A stretch of DNA of 33,464 nt from Bacillota bacterium (GCA_023408075.1 JAEYKW010000012.1:1-33464), one strand, 5' to 3'. Numbered from the stretch's first letter, positions 1-8,228 are shown. Made by a program: numbers and translations. The notes: generated by a model not told the origin, from the letters alone.

Positions 1-901
1 CGAAATAGCCGAAGACGGGTTTTTCGCCCGAGCCTGCCATGTCGGCATACCAGGCGTCCTTCCAATCCTGAGTCCCGTTGGAATATCCGTTGTCGCTGAG
101 CTGCTTGGCGTAGTCCAGAAAGGCTTCGCGCTTGGGGTCGATAGTAAGCTTGCCGTTAACCACCCAGCCCTGCTCGGCGTTGCTTGCCACCGAGTGCCAG
201 ATGTCGCCGTCGCCGGACACGATGGCATAGCCCTTCTGCTTTAACTCCTCAGCCGCCGCAAAGAATCTGTCCCAGCCGGGGCCGATCTTCGAAGCGATCG
301 CGGAAGGCTCATCTGTACCCCAGACATCCTTGGCGATGGAGCGCCGGTAAATGAATGCGCCGCCTGTGGACTGATAGGCAAGGCCGACCACGGCGTTGTC
401 GCTGGGGCGGGTGCCCACATCAACGATATACGAAGCGATTTGCGCATCGGCCATTTTTGCGTCAAAGCCAGTGACGAGATCCTTATACGGCATGGCATAG
501 CCGGACATCTCACCCTGTATGTATCGGGTCACAAATATTGAATCGACGCAATAAATATCCGGTGTGCCGGGAATTCCGGCAGTCAAAGCCTGATCCAGAG
601 CCGGTTGATAGAGGCCTTCATACATCGGTCCGAGCGGATAGTTGACAGTATATCGAAAATCAGGATGCAGCTCAATGTACTTCTCAATTATTTTAACGAT
701 CTCATCGGAGTAACAATAGACGGTGATGACGCCTCCTTCACCCGGCGTCGGGGCAGATGTTGCCGTCGCTGACGGCGCGGCTGTTGCGGTAGCTGTCGGT
801 TCGGGCGTTTGTGAGGCAGACGCAGCCGGGCCCGGACTGCATGATGAAAAAAGCATGATGACGGCGATGAAGATAAAACAGAAGGTCATTTTCTTTCTCA
901 T
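1..901 (-). CDS. ABC transporter extracellular solute-binding lipoprotein (5' part, cut by window)
   Basis: The frame is open from an ATG at 901 to the window edge, giving about 300 residues without the C-terminus. The N-terminus has a basic start (MRKK), a hydrophobic stretch and a lipobox-like LFSSC, so it is predicted to be exported and lipid-anchored at Cys21. A low-complexity Ala/Thr/Pro linker (about residues 24-48) follows, then a periplasmic-binding-protein fold starting GVITVYCYSDEIVKIIEKY. This layout is typical of family 1 (sugar-type) solute-binding proteins of Firmicutes, and residues such as the DIYCVDS and WDRFFAAAEELK segments fit that family. The ligand cannot be read from sequence. 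AAGGAG lies 7-12 bases before the ATG. The permease genes would be expected beyond the left edge. The family call is good; the substrate is unknown. Confidence 0.85.
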   Translation of the reverse strand, partial: MRKKMTFCFIFIAVIMLFSSCSPGPAASASQTPEPTATATAAPSATATSAPTPGEGGVITVYCYSDEIVKIIEKYIELHPDFRYTVNYPLGPMYEGLYQPALDQALTAGIPGTPDIYCVDSIFVTRYIQGEMSGYAMPYKDLVTGFDAKMADAQIASYIVDVGTRPSDNAVVGLAYQSTGGAFIYRRSIAKDVWGTDEPSAIASKIGPGWDRFFAAAEELKQKGYAIVSGDGDIWHSVASNAEQGWVVNGKLTIDPKREAFLDYAKQLSDNGYSNGTQDWKDAWYADMAGSGEKPVFGYF

Positions 902-1055
902 AACGGACTCCTTTGCAGCGGTCACCCTTGCGGTGCTGACATAATGATGCAGCCAGTGCTTTAAATGCGATATAGTCATAGTCAACTGCCGGTGAATGAT
1001 TTATGGGTTCGCTTTCGCAAACGGCGCGAGCCATCTATTTCCATATATGTTCATC

Positions 1056-1084
1056 ATCATACAACAAATGCAAAAACAAATCAA
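1056..1084 (-). promoter_or_regulatory. Predicted sigma-A promoter of the solute-binding protein gene
   Basis: On the minus strand TTGATT (1079-1084), a 17-base spacer and TATGAT (1056-1061) form a good vegetative promoter. It would give a leader of about 150 bases before the ATG at 901. The rest of the 902-1245 gap holds the terminator of the neighbouring permease gene and no other gene that I can support. Confidence 0.6.
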
Positions 1085-1188
1085 CAGAGCCAATTGTGGA
1101 TATGGTGTTAAAATTAAGTCTGAAGGTTAAAACCATTCATATCTGAAGAGAAATCTCAATCCGGGGGCTTAAGTCCGCATTAGCGCGA

Positions 1189-1238
1189 TAAAAAAAGAAG
1201 CCCCTTCGCAGCCGTTAAAAAACAGCAGCGAAGGAGCG
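1189..1238 (-). terminator. Rho-independent terminator after the FtsX permease gene
   Basis: On the minus strand, shortly after the stop at 1246, CTCCTTCGC and GCGAAGGGG (around 1228-1236 and 1201-1209) can pair, and the stem is followed by CTTC and a run of seven T. This ends the two-component/ABC transcript. Confidence 0.8.
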
Positions 1239-1245
1239 GTGGCAG

Positions 1246-3867
1246 CTAGAGGGTCTCGTCCTTGAGGGCGTCGATGATATTTTCTTTCTTAATCCTGCGC
1301 GTGGAGTAGAGCATCGTGGAGAACACGATCACGAGCAGCATCAGCACCGCAAAGCAGTAGCTTTGCCACGGCAGCGTAAAGCCCGATATCAGCACGCCTT
1401 GCTCCGTCTGGTAAAGCAGGTACGAAATCGCCACGCTGATGGGCAGCCCGAAGAGCAGCGCCTTGAGCCCGTAGAATATGCTTTCGAAACGTATCATGCG
1501 GTTGAACCCGCCCGGCGTCATGCCCACGCTGCGCATCATGGCGAACTCGCGCCGCCGGAGCGCGATATTGGTGGACACCGTGTTGAATATGTTCGCGATG
1601 CAGATGAGGCTGATCAGTATGATAAAGCCGTAGACGAACACGCCGAGGAACGTATTGATGCTCTGCTGTGAACGGTTCGCACTTTGAATATTGTACACAG
1701 ACCAGCTGGGGCCCGGCAGCGTTTGCAGCATCTGATTCAGCTGCTTTTCAAGCCGCTGATCGTCCGACGTTGTCATGAACATCATATGGCCGATATTTTC
1801 CGGCGGGGCATTGAGGTCTGCCGCGACAGCGTTGAACACGTCTTCGGAGACGACCAGAACGACTTGCGAAAATCCATGTATCAGCGTGCCCATGGGGCGT
1901 TCATCGGTCACCGCACCGACAATGAGCGCAGCTGTGCGGTCGGTGTGCTCAGAATCGGTACAGAAAGACAACGTATCGCCGGTTTTCACATTCAGCACAT
2001 TGCCCGAGATTTTCATCATGCCTTCACCGGCTGTATAGTAATCCTGTGCGTAGTTGATCAGTATGGCTTTGGGTGAAGCGCTGTCCGCGAAAGCCGCTTC
2101 GGATACGCCCGCAGCGGCGGCATAATCCGCAAAGCTGTCTTTATCAAGGGCAATCAGCTCCGCGCCGAACAAGTTCTTGGCATCAACGGATCCGAAAACC
2201 TTTTTTGTCTCCTCGGTCAGCATCTGATTGTTGACGGCGACTAAACCGCCGAAGATTGTCTGCTGTGCGTGACCCGTCACGAGGTCGAGAGACGCGATAT
2301 CTTCATTCATGCTGCCGCGCTGCAAATCGGAAACGTTTGAGTAGGAGATGCCGATATCAAAGTTGCTGCCTTCCACGGTGGCGCCGTATATCGACTGCGT
2401 CATGCTCGCGTACATCGATACCGTTAAGAAGAGCACGACGCTGATCACAAGCGAGATAATGGTGGAACGGTATCTTTTGCGGCTGCGCTTCAAGTTCTTG
2501 AGCGCGACGGTGGCTTCAAACCCGAACAGCGAGCGTGTGAGCCGCGATGTTCTGACGGCACGGCGCGTGAGCTTCACATCGTGCGAGAGGCGTATCGCGT
2601 CAATAGCGGTAATTCTGGACGCGCGCCTTGCGGGCACATAAACCGATATGAAAATCGTGAGCACCGCGAGCGCGATGGTCGCGCCGACGCTCCACAGCGG
2701 CACGACGAGATCAAGCGTCATGCCTTCGGACACATTGAAGAAGCCATCGAGCAGCGGCTGAATTGCCCGCAATGTGATAGCCATGCCGCCGATGCCTGCG
2801 AGCAGCCCCAGAGGAACGCCGATGAGGCCGATGATAAAGCCCTCATAATACATGCTGGTGCGCTTCTGGCGCTTGGTCGCGCCGACGCTGGCGAGCAGCC
2901 CGAGCTGACGCGAACGCTCCGACACGGATATCGCGAACGAGTTGTAAATCAGCGATACGGACGCGAGTATGATGATGGCGATGATGATTCCCGCAAATAT
3001 ATAGATGAAGGTGAGCACATTGTCGTAGCTGACCACGCCGTAATACCGCAGCAGTTCATCGTGAAACGACACGTCGGACTCGGCAGCGCCCGCCTGCTGT
3101 GCGAGAGCCGGAACCGTCTTGTAGATTTCTTTGCTGACCGAATCCATCGTCAGCAGCACATCAACCTTGTCGCCGGGGGAGAGCGCCGCGGTATCGAGGT
3201 ATCCTAAAACGCCGCAGCCTGCCGACCAGCTTTTTTCAAAGCTCGGGCGCGCCATAATGCCGACAACGGTAAAGCTGCCCTCGGATTTGGGCACAATTTT
3301 GTCGTCGAGCGTGCGGTCGGTGCCTTCCTCGTTGTATATATAATTGACGCCCGTATTTCCGGGTATCGCTTCGCCTGCATTGTTGATCCGGTCGCAAAGC
3401 GTCAGGTCAAGCGTGTCGCCGATGGCGTATTCAACGCCCGCGCTGTTTTCAATTGTCTCGGAGATAATCACTTCGCCGCCTTTTTGCGGCAGACGCCCTT
3501 CCAGCAGATTCACTGACATCTGTTCAAAGCCCGCCTCACTGTATTGCCGCACAAAAAGATACGGCTTTGATTCATTGAGCGTGCCGTCAAGGCCTGCATA
3601 CCCGAGATCGCGCGAGTAAAAGGACTTGCTGATGTCACTGCCGGCTGTCATCGCGTTTAAGTTCTCGACCGATACGTTTTGTACTTCGGCGTGCCAGTTG
3701 CCCTCCGAAGCGATCGTGTCGCGCTGTATGAGGTCAACGAACGACGAGAAGAAAACCGATACGGCGGTGAGCATCGCGGCGGAGATGATCACGCCGATGA
3801 TGGTGACGACCGTCCTTTTTTTGTTGCGCTTGAGGCTTTTAAGCGTAAAGCTTCGCATCACGTTCAT
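1246..3867 (-). CDS. ABC transporter permease, tandem FtsX domains (MacB/YknZ-like)
   Basis: This 873-residue integral membrane protein is the permease partner of the ATPase encoded just upstream. A first transmembrane helix (about 17-42) leads into a large extracytoplasmic MacB-type region. Then comes an FtsX block of three helices (about 285-430) with the conserved ISVSERSRQLGLLASVGAT segment. A second half repeats the plan: a helix near 468-490, an extracytoplasmic region, and three C-terminal helices with RRREFAMMRSVGMT. The double FtsX arrangement, about 8 helices in all, is usual for clostridial exporters or mechanotransmission ABC systems linked to two-component sensors, often for peptide antibiotics or envelope stress. 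The start overlaps the ATPase stop in an ATGA, so the two are translationally coupled. The substrate is not known. Confidence 0.9.
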   Translation of the reverse strand: MNVMRSFTLKSLKRNKKRTVVTIIGVIISAAMLTAVSVFFSSFVDLIQRDTIASEGNWHAEVQNVSVENLNAMTAGSDISKSFYSRDLGYAGLDGTLNESKPYLFVRQYSEAGFEQMSVNLLEGRLPQKGGEVIISETIENSAGVEYAIGDTLDLTLCDRINNAGEAIPGNTGVNYIYNEEGTDRTLDDKIVPKSEGSFTVVGIMARPSFEKSWSAGCGVLGYLDTAALSPGDKVDVLLTMDSVSKEIYKTVPALAQQAGAAESDVSFHDELLRYYGVVSYDNVLTFIYIFAGIIIAIIILASVSLIYNSFAISVSERSRQLGLLASVGATKRQKRTSMYYEGFIIGLIGVPLGLLAGIGGMAITLRAIQPLLDGFFNVSEGMTLDLVVPLWSVGATIALAVLTIFISVYVPARRASRITAIDAIRLSHDVKLTRRAVRTSRLTRSLFGFEATVALKNLKRSRKRYRSTIISLVISVVLFLTVSMYASMTQSIYGATVEGSNFDIGISYSNVSDLQRGSMNEDIASLDLVTGHAQQTIFGGLVAVNNQMLTEETKKVFGSVDAKNLFGAELIALDKDSFADYAAAAGVSEAAFADSASPKAILINYAQDYYTAGEGMMKISGNVLNVKTGDTLSFCTDSEHTDRTAALIVGAVTDERPMGTLIHGFSQVVLVVSEDVFNAVAADLNAPPENIGHMMFMTTSDDQRLEKQLNQMLQTLPGPSWSVYNIQSANRSQQSINTFLGVFVYGFIILISLICIANIFNTVSTNIALRRREFAMMRSVGMTPGGFNRMIRFESIFYGLKALLFGLPISVAISYLLYQTEQGVLISGFTLPWQSYCFAVLMLLVIVFSTMLYSTRRIKKENIIDALKDETL

Positions 3868-4547
3868 TTACGCATCACCTCATCCTTGATGATGCGTCCG
3901 TCTTCTATATGGATGATGCGGTCGGCCTGCAGCGCGATGTTCATATCGTGCGTAATCAGAATCAGCGTTTGCGCATACTGCCGGTTGGAGAGGCGCAGCA
4001 GCGCGATGATTTCTGCGCCGTTTTTGCTGTCGAGGTTGCCAGTGGGCTCGTCGGCGAGCATCAAGGCAGGGCTGTTGATCAGCGCCCGGCCGATAGAGAC
4101 GCGCTGCTGCTGACCGCCCGAAAGTTGGTTCGGCAGATGCTTTTTGCGTTCCTCCAGCCCCAGCATATGGAACAGGTCATCCAGCTGCTTTTTGTCCGGC
4201 CTGCGCGCATCAAGCAGCAGCGGGAGCGTCATATTCTCCTCGACGTCGAGCACGGGGATCAGGTTGTAAAACTGGTAAATGAGGCCCACTTGACGGCGGC
4301 GGAATATGGCAAGGCGCGTTTCATTCAGCGCGTATATATCCGTGTTGTCCACATAAACCTTGCCCGATGTGGGGCGGTCCACACCGCCCAGAATGTGCAG
4401 CAGCGTGCTTTTGCCCGAGCCGGATGAGCCGACGATGGCCACAAACTCGCCCTTCTCCACGCTGAACGACACATCATCGAGCGCGCGGACGGTGGCTTCT
4501 CCGCTGCCGTATACCTTGCTTAAATTTTCAACTTTTAAAATTTCCAT
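3864..4547 (-). CDS. ABC transporter ATP-binding protein (LolD/MacB/YknY family)
   Basis: This 227-residue nucleotide-binding subunit powers the FtsX permease that follows. Visible motifs are Walker A GSSGSGKST (about 40-48), the Q-loop in LIYQFYNLIP, signature LSGGQQQRVSIGRAL (about 142-156), Walker B ALMLADEPTGNLD (about 160-172) and the switch histidine in LITHD. All catalytic residues are present, so it should be active. The length is normal for the family. The ATG at 4547 has AAGGAG upstream. The gene sits 85 bases after the histidine kinase stop, and that gap holds direct repeats and a -10 box, so it probably has its own regulated promoter. Confidence 0.95.
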   Translation of the reverse strand: MEILKVENLSKVYGSGEATVRALDDVSFSVEKGEFVAIVGSSGSGKSTLLHILGGVDRPTSGKVYVDNTDIYALNETRLAIFRRRQVGLIYQFYNLIPVLDVEENMTLPLLLDARRPDKKQLDDLFHMLGLEERKKHLPNQLSGGQQQRVSIGRALINSPALMLADEPTGNLDSKNGAEIIALLRLSNRQYAQTLILITHDMNIALQADRIIHIEDGRIIKDEVMRK

Positions 4548-4581
4548 GGCGTTGACTCCTTACTTGCTTTTCTACACCGCC

Positions 4582-4626
4582 ATGATAAACGCTGCAGGTG
4601 ACACACCGGTGACACCTCGGGTGACG
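4582..4626 (-). promoter_or_regulatory. Three phased TGTCACC-type direct repeats plus -10: likely response-regulator operator/promoter of the ABC genes
   Basis: On the plus strand GGTGACA occurs at 4597-4603 and 4608-4614, and GGTGACG at 4620-4626, so the starts are 11 and 12 bases apart. On the transcribed strand these read TGTCACC (and CGTCACC), followed 9 bases later by TATCAT (4582-4587) as a -10. A -35 at 17-base spacing would fall inside the repeats and is poor by itself, as expected for an activated promoter. OmpR/PhoB-type regulators bind direct repeats with this 11-base phase. The match to the adjacent regulator is inferred. Confidence 0.6.
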
Positions 4627-4632
4627 GTATTG

Positions 4633-5622
4633 TCATTTTGGCAGCCGCACGGTAAACGCGCTGCCGCCCTGAGGATGATTTGCCGCGTCGATGCTGCCGC
4701 CCTGGCCCGTGACGATCGCGGCGGCCATCGCGAGGCCGATGCCCACGCTGTCGTCCGAGGCGTTGCTGCCGCGGTAAAAACGGCTGAACACGTGCGGCAG
4801 ATCTTTTAAACTGATGCCTTGTCCGCTGTCCCTGATTTCTATCTGCGTAAATATCGGATTCGTGGTGCACGTGACGGACAGGCTCCCGCCCTCAGGCGTG
4901 TGTTCCACGCAGTTTTTGAGTATATTGAGCAGCGCCTCCGCCGTCCAGTTTTCGTCGCAGCGGACGGTCACATCGCCGTCTTCCACGAGCAGTGACTGGC
5001 TTTTGATTTCAATCGGAATCAGCAGCGGCGCGCAGGCTTTTTCAAGCAGTGATTTGGCGCTGACAGCCGCCGGTTTGAACACGACGGTTCTGGCATCCAG
5101 CTTGGAGAGCTTGAGCAGCGACGACACGAGCCACTGTATGCGTTCGAGCTGCGCGCGCAGCCGTCCGGTGAACTCGCGGCGCTTTTCGTCGGGCAGCTCC
5201 GCGTCGCAGAGCAGGTCGGTCATCATGAACATTGAGGTGAGCGGGGTTTTGAGCTGGTGAGATATATCGGAGAGCGCGTTTTGCAGCGCGGCTTTGTCTT
5301 TTGCGAGCGTATCGCTCTTTTCGCGCAGCATCACGGTCACCTTGTAAAGCTCGCTTTTGAGTATCGACAGCTCGCCCTCCACATTGTCGCGCACATCGAG
5401 CGCGTAGTCGCCGCTATTGATTTTCTTTAAATAGCTGCTGAGCCTGCCGATTTGGGCATACCGTCGGACTGTATAGAAGATAAACACCGCTGAAAAAAGC
5501 AGGCTGACGGCAAGAACAGCGAATCCTGCGGGTACGGATACGGCTAAGCCTGAGGCGGCAGCCAGCACTGTGAGCGCGAACAGGAGCAGCAGGAGCCGCT
5601 TGAATTCGGCATTGCGCAGCAT
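4633..5622 (-). CDS. Sensor histidine kinase
   Basis: This is a membrane-bound sensor kinase of 329 residues. Two N-terminal helices (about 8-28 and 31-52) enclose almost no extracytoplasmic loop, so it may sense within the membrane or through the ABC permease, as BceS-like kinases do. A HAMP-like linker is followed by the H-box SDISHQLKTPLTSM with phospho-acceptor His122. The N-box NILKNCVEH, G1 DSGQGI, F-box HVFSRFYRG and G2 GIGLAMAAAI are all present. I place the start at ATG 5622, one base downstream of the regulator stop. The frame extends upstream to 5694, but that would overlap the regulator and add a non-hydrophobic tail. It is co-transcribed with the regulator. Confidence 0.92.
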   Translation of the reverse strand: MLRNAEFKRLLLLLFALTVLAAASGLAVSVPAGFAVLAVSLLFSAVFIFYTVRRYAQIGRLSSYLKKINSGDYALDVRDNVEGELSILKSELYKVTVMLREKSDTLAKDKAALQNALSDISHQLKTPLTSMFMMTDLLCDAELPDEKRREFTGRLRAQLERIQWLVSSLLKLSKLDARTVVFKPAAVSAKSLLEKACAPLLIPIEIKSQSLLVEDGDVTVRCDENWTAEALLNILKNCVEHTPEGGSLSVTCTTNPIFTQIEIRDSGQGISLKDLPHVFSRFYRGSNASDDSVGIGLAMAAAIVTGQGGSIDAANHPQGGSAFTVRLPK

Positions 5623-5623
5623 G

Positions 5624-6304
5624 CTATTCACCCGCCTTATAGCCAAGGCCGCGCACGGTCTGAACGAGCACGGGGTTTTGGGGGTCGTCTTCAATCTTTT
5701 CGCGGAGGCGTTTGATATAAACGGTCAATGTGTTGTCGCTCACAAAATCACCCGCGATATCCCATATGCCTTCGAGCAGCTGCGTGCGAGAGAGCACCTG
5801 CCCCGGGTGCACGGCGAGCGTTAAGAGCAGCCGGTATTCGAGCGCGGTCAAGAGCACCTCCGCGCCGTTTTTCCATACGCGCGCCTGCCGCGTGTTGATC
5901 GTGATATCGCCGAGCGTCAGCTCGTCGCTGGTATCCGCCGCTTTGTCTGCGCGGCGCAGCACATTGCGCAGGCGCGACATCAGCTCGCGTATACGGAAGG
6001 GCTTTGTGATGTAATCGTCCGCGCCCATATCGAGCCCCATCACCACGTTCACTTCGTCGTCGCAGGCGGTCAGAAACACGACGGGCTTGTCCCCGTGCGC
6101 CTTGATGCGGCGGCATATGTCGTAGCCGCTGCCGTCAGGCAGCGAGAGGTCGAGTATCGCGATATCAAACCGCGACTCGTCCACCGCACTCAGCGCGTCC
6201 GCCGCGTTATAGCAAACAATGACCTCGTAGCCTTCCTGCTTGAGCGTGTATTCAAGACCCATCACGATTGTTTTGTCGTCTTCGACGAGCAGCACTGTTT
6301 TCAT
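5624..6304 (-). CDS. Response regulator, OmpR/PhoB family
   Basis: This 226-residue protein has a receiver domain (1-120) with acidic pocket EDD at 8-10, phospho-acceptor Asp52 (ILDLSLPDG), Thr79 and Lys101 (TKPF), followed by a winged-helix DNA-binding domain (about 128-226) ending in the VQTVRGLGYKAGE signature. It is the cognate partner of the kinase encoded next, and by position probably regulates the ABC genes downstream. All key residues are intact. The ATG at 6304 is preceded by GCGGGTGATTTT, a moderate ribosome binding site, with a good -10 box just upstream. Confidence 0.95.
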   Translation of the reverse strand: MKTVLLVEDDKTIVMGLEYTLKQEGYEVIVCYNAADALSAVDESRFDIAILDLSLPDGSGYDICRRIKAHGDKPVVFLTACDDEVNVVMGLDMGADDYITKPFRIRELMSRLRNVLRRADKAADTSDELTLGDITINTRQARVWKNGAEVLLTALEYRLLLTLAVHPGQVLSRTQLLEGIWDIAGDFVSDNTLTVYIKRLREKIEDDPQNPVLVQTVRGLGYKAGE

Positions 6305-6319
6305 AAAATCACCCGCTTC

Positions 6320-6362
6320 ATTATAGCCTGAATGGAACTATTTTGCATGACGATTTTGTCAT
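6320..6362 (-). promoter_or_regulatory. Promoter and inverted repeat ahead of the response regulator gene
   Basis: On the minus strand a consensus -10 TATAAT lies at 6320-6325, 15 bases before the ATG. The -35 region (ATGCAA) is poor. A dyad ATGAC-N6-GTCAT covers 6347-6362, next to the -35. It shares the core GTCA with the direct repeats at 4597-4626, so autoregulation is possible but not shown. Confidence 0.45.
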
Positions 6363-6529
6363 AAATATTTTTATAAAGCGGCTATGTCTGCTTTTCGGGC
6401 AGACGGCAAAGTTCCGCTCTCTTATAGGGGGAACAGTGAGAGAGAAATACCGTTGGTATTGAGCAAAAGATCGCGAATGAGAGGCAAAGACAAGGATTGC
6501 TTATGATGCTGAACCGCTTAAAATAGCCA

Positions 6530-6559
6530 TTGACGCTCAAATTAACACCACGATATAAT
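6530..6559 (+). promoter_or_regulatory. Predicted sigma-A promoter of the DUF998 gene
   Basis: TTGACG (6530-6535), an 18-base spacer and TATAAT (6554-6559) form a strong vegetative promoter. Transcription would start near 6566, giving an unusually long leader of about 140 bases before the start codon. The 6363-6529 stretch upstream holds no gene that I can support, only a small hairpin (GTCTGC/GCAGAC) near 6383. Confidence 0.7.
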
Positions 6560-6606
6560 CGGAGTAAATAAGCACTGATATCATCCTTTTTTGGGCATGT
6601 CTTATC

Positions 6607-6653
6607 GTTTTTCCTGGACGAAGCCCATTTGATGATGGGCGTATCGGAAAAAC
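6607..6653 (+). promoter_or_regulatory. Nested hairpins in the DUF998 leader
   Basis: GTTTTTCC (6607-6614) is complementary to GGAAAAAC (6646-6653). Inside it GCCCAT (6623-6628) pairs with ATGGGC (6635-6640). A further small stem (CCGGA/TCCGG) follows just downstream. There is no T-run, so this is not a terminator. It could be a cis-acting RNA element. It matches no riboswitch class that I recognise. Confidence 0.4.
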
Positions 6654-6707
6654 CGGATGGAGTCCGGCGGCAACCGGCTCAAAATACTTGTGATGAGGGC
6701 ATTATTT

Positions 6708-7346
6708 ATGAAAAAAAGCATCTGGCAGATACTTGGCATTTGCGGCTTCGTCAGCGCGCTTGTTTACACGGCGCATGTGGTCATCGGCGGGTTTTTGTGG
6801 ACGGATTACAGCCACATCACGCAGACGATCAGCGAGCTCACCGGCGACGGCGCACCGGGCGCGCCATTCCTGCGCGTGCTCACCACCGCATATGGCATAC
6901 TCGCGATCGTATTCTCTCTGAGCCTTTTCTTTTACTTTAAGGAAAAAGGCTTTGGCAAAGCGGCGAAAACCGGCGCAATATTGCTCATCATCATGGAAAC
7001 CGTATCGCTGATCGGGTACGGCTTGTTCCCCTTGAGCGCAGGCGGCACCGAGATGGACCCGCAGAACATGGGGCACCTGATTGTGACGGTCATTGTGGTG
7101 CTCTGCACCATCACATGCGGCTTTTTCATTGGCTTCGGGCTTAAGAAAACGCCGCTCCGAAAAACAGGGCTGCTTGTTCTCATCTGCGCGATCATCATGG
7201 TGATTGCGGGCGGTATGACGCCCGTCTCGATGGCGAACAACCTGCCCGTGGCGGGCCTTGTGGAGCGCATCAATATCTTCACGCTGCAGCTATGGATCGC
7301 GGTGCTGTCGCTGCGGATTTTCACCTCTAAAGCGAGCAGCGTGTAA
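6708..7346 (+). CDS. DUF998 family integral membrane protein
   Basis: This 212-residue protein has about six predicted transmembrane helices (near 5-27, 60-80, 86-108, 124-147, 155-175 and 187-206). The first loop has the family-typical DYSHITQTISELTGDGAP segment, the feature that points to DUF998. The function of this family is not established. The ATG at 6708 starts MKKSIWQIL directly before the first helix. An in-frame ATG at 6657 would add 17 residues with no good ribosome binding site and would lie in the structured leader. GAGGG lies about 9 bases before 6708. It is a single-gene unit between divergent and downstream unrelated genes. Confidence 0.8.
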   Translation: MKKSIWQILGICGFVSALVYTAHVVIGGFLWTDYSHITQTISELTGDGAPGAPFLRVLTTAYGILAIVFSLSLFFYFKEKGFGKAAKTGAILLIIMETVSLIGYGLFPLSAGGTEMDPQNMGHLIVTVIVVLCTITCGFFIGFGLKKTPLRKTGLLVLICAIIMVIAGGMTPVSMANNLPVAGLVERINIFTLQLWIAVLSLRIFTSKASSV

Positions 7347-7394
7347 AGACAATCGTTCTGATTTAATCAGCGTTGACTCAAACTCACAATCTGA

Positions 7395-7423
7395 TTGTAA
7401 AACGGCTTGTTGAGTGATATAAT
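7395..7423 (+). promoter_or_regulatory. Predicted promoter of the folT riboswitch transcript
   Basis: TTGTAA (7395-7400), a 17-base spacer and TATAAT (7418-7423) place transcription start near 7430, only a few bases before the riboswitch aptamer. Confidence 0.65.
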
Positions 7424-7437
7424 GATCATCAGAGATC

Positions 7438-7530
7438 CACAGAGTAGATATGGCGCGTTAAGTGTTAAAGGATGGGAAGTTGCCTTTAAACGAAAGACTT
7501 AGTCTGCGGTGCCATGTTGCGTCCGCTGTG
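7438..7530 (+). promoter_or_regulatory. Tetrahydrofolate (THF) riboswitch aptamer
   Basis: The stretch opens with CACAG (7438-7442) and closes with CTGTG (7526-7530), which pair as P1. Just inside lie the class-defining segments AGAGTAGA, GCGCGTTAAGTG, GGATGGGAAGTTGCC, CGAAAGAC, TGCGGTG and TTGCGTCCG, in the order found in the THF riboswitch family. TATGGC (7448-7453) pairs with GCCATG near 7511. This family senses reduced folates and normally represses folate transport or synthesis genes. It lies directly upstream of a folate ECF S component, which fits. Confidence 0.92.
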
Positions 7531-7549
7531 ATGCAAATTAGGATGTGTT

Positions 7550-7602
7550 ATACCTCCTTTTATTTAGCAGCAGGGCTGTGAAATCTTGAATAAAGGAGGT
7601 AT
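7550..7602 (+). promoter_or_regulatory. Expression platform: anti-Shine-Dalgarno / Shine-Dalgarno helix of folT
   Basis: ATACCTCCTTT (7550-7560) is perfectly complementary to AAAGGAGGTAT (7592-7602), the folT ribosome binding site. The helix can extend with ATT/AAT around a one-base bulge. When formed it would mask the site for the TTG start at 7609. There is no T-run after a strong stem, so control is more likely at translation than at termination. How ligand binding shifts this helix is not evident from sequence. Confidence 0.7.
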
Positions 7603-7608
7603 TTTATT

Positions 7609-8139
7609 TTGTCTACAAAAACTTCAAAGCTCATAATGGCCGCGATGCTTATTGCGCTCAGCGTGGCGCTCACGCGCGTATTCTCAGCTAATCTGCTGAT
7701 TGCGGGCGTTCCCGCAGCCCGTCTGTCTGTCGGGTTTCTGCCGATTATTTTGGCCGGTATTGCCCTTGGGCCTTACTATGGTATGGCTGTGGGCGCGGCG
7801 GCGGATGCGCTTGGCTATTTTCTTTTTCCCTCAGGTGTTTATTTTCCGCCCATCACGCTGACGAGCGCCCTCGTGGGTTTGTTGGCCTGGCTGATTTACC
7901 GGCTGGCCGCAAAATCGCCCGAGTGGCTCCGGCTGCTGCTGTGTGTGGCTGCGGTGCAGATCGTCTGCTCGATGCTGCTGCAGACGGTGTGGATATCCAT
8001 GCTCTACGGAAAAACGTATATGGTATTGTTCCCGGCCAGAGCGATTTCAGCGCTCGTCACAATACCCATCTACTATTTCATCATCCATGCCATCGTCGCT
8101 GCTCTGAAAGGCGCAAAGCTGATTAAAGCCAAGGTTTAA
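7609..8139 (+). CDS. folT: Folate-specific ECF transporter S component
   Basis: This 176-residue membrane protein has about six helices and the S-component segments ARLSVGFLPIILAGIALGP (about 37-55) and GAAADALGYFLFP, which bind substrate in FolT-type proteins. It would capture folate or a derivative and pass it to the shared EcfA/A'/T energy module encoded elsewhere. Start is TTG at 7609, chosen because the strong AAAGGAGGT at 7592-7600 is 8 bases upstream and no nearby ATG fits. The folate assignment rests mainly on the THF riboswitch upstream and the convergent folC gene. Another S-component specificity cannot be excluded from the protein alone. Confidence 0.85.
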   Translation: MSTKTSKLIMAAMLIALSVALTRVFSANLLIAGVPAARLSVGFLPIILAGIALGPYYGMAVGAAADALGYFLFPSGVYFPPITLTSALVGLLAWLIYRLAAKSPEWLRLLLCVAAVQIVCSMLLQTVWISMLYGKTYMVLFPARAISALVTIPIYYFIIHAIVAALKGAKLIKAKV

Positions 8140-8170
8140 TCGCGAACGGAACACCAAATAAGCTGACACA

Positions 8171-8209
8171 AAAAACCCCTTTGCCGCTGTCTTGCGCAAA
8201 GGGGTTTTT
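8171..8209. terminator. Bidirectional terminator between folT and folC
   Basis: CCCCTTTGC (8176-8184) pairs with GCAAAGGGG (8196-8204). It is flanked by A-run on the left and TTTTT on the right, so it can end transcripts from both convergent genes. Confidence 0.9.
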
Positions 8210-8228
8210 GATCCAATAACAAAGGTCT

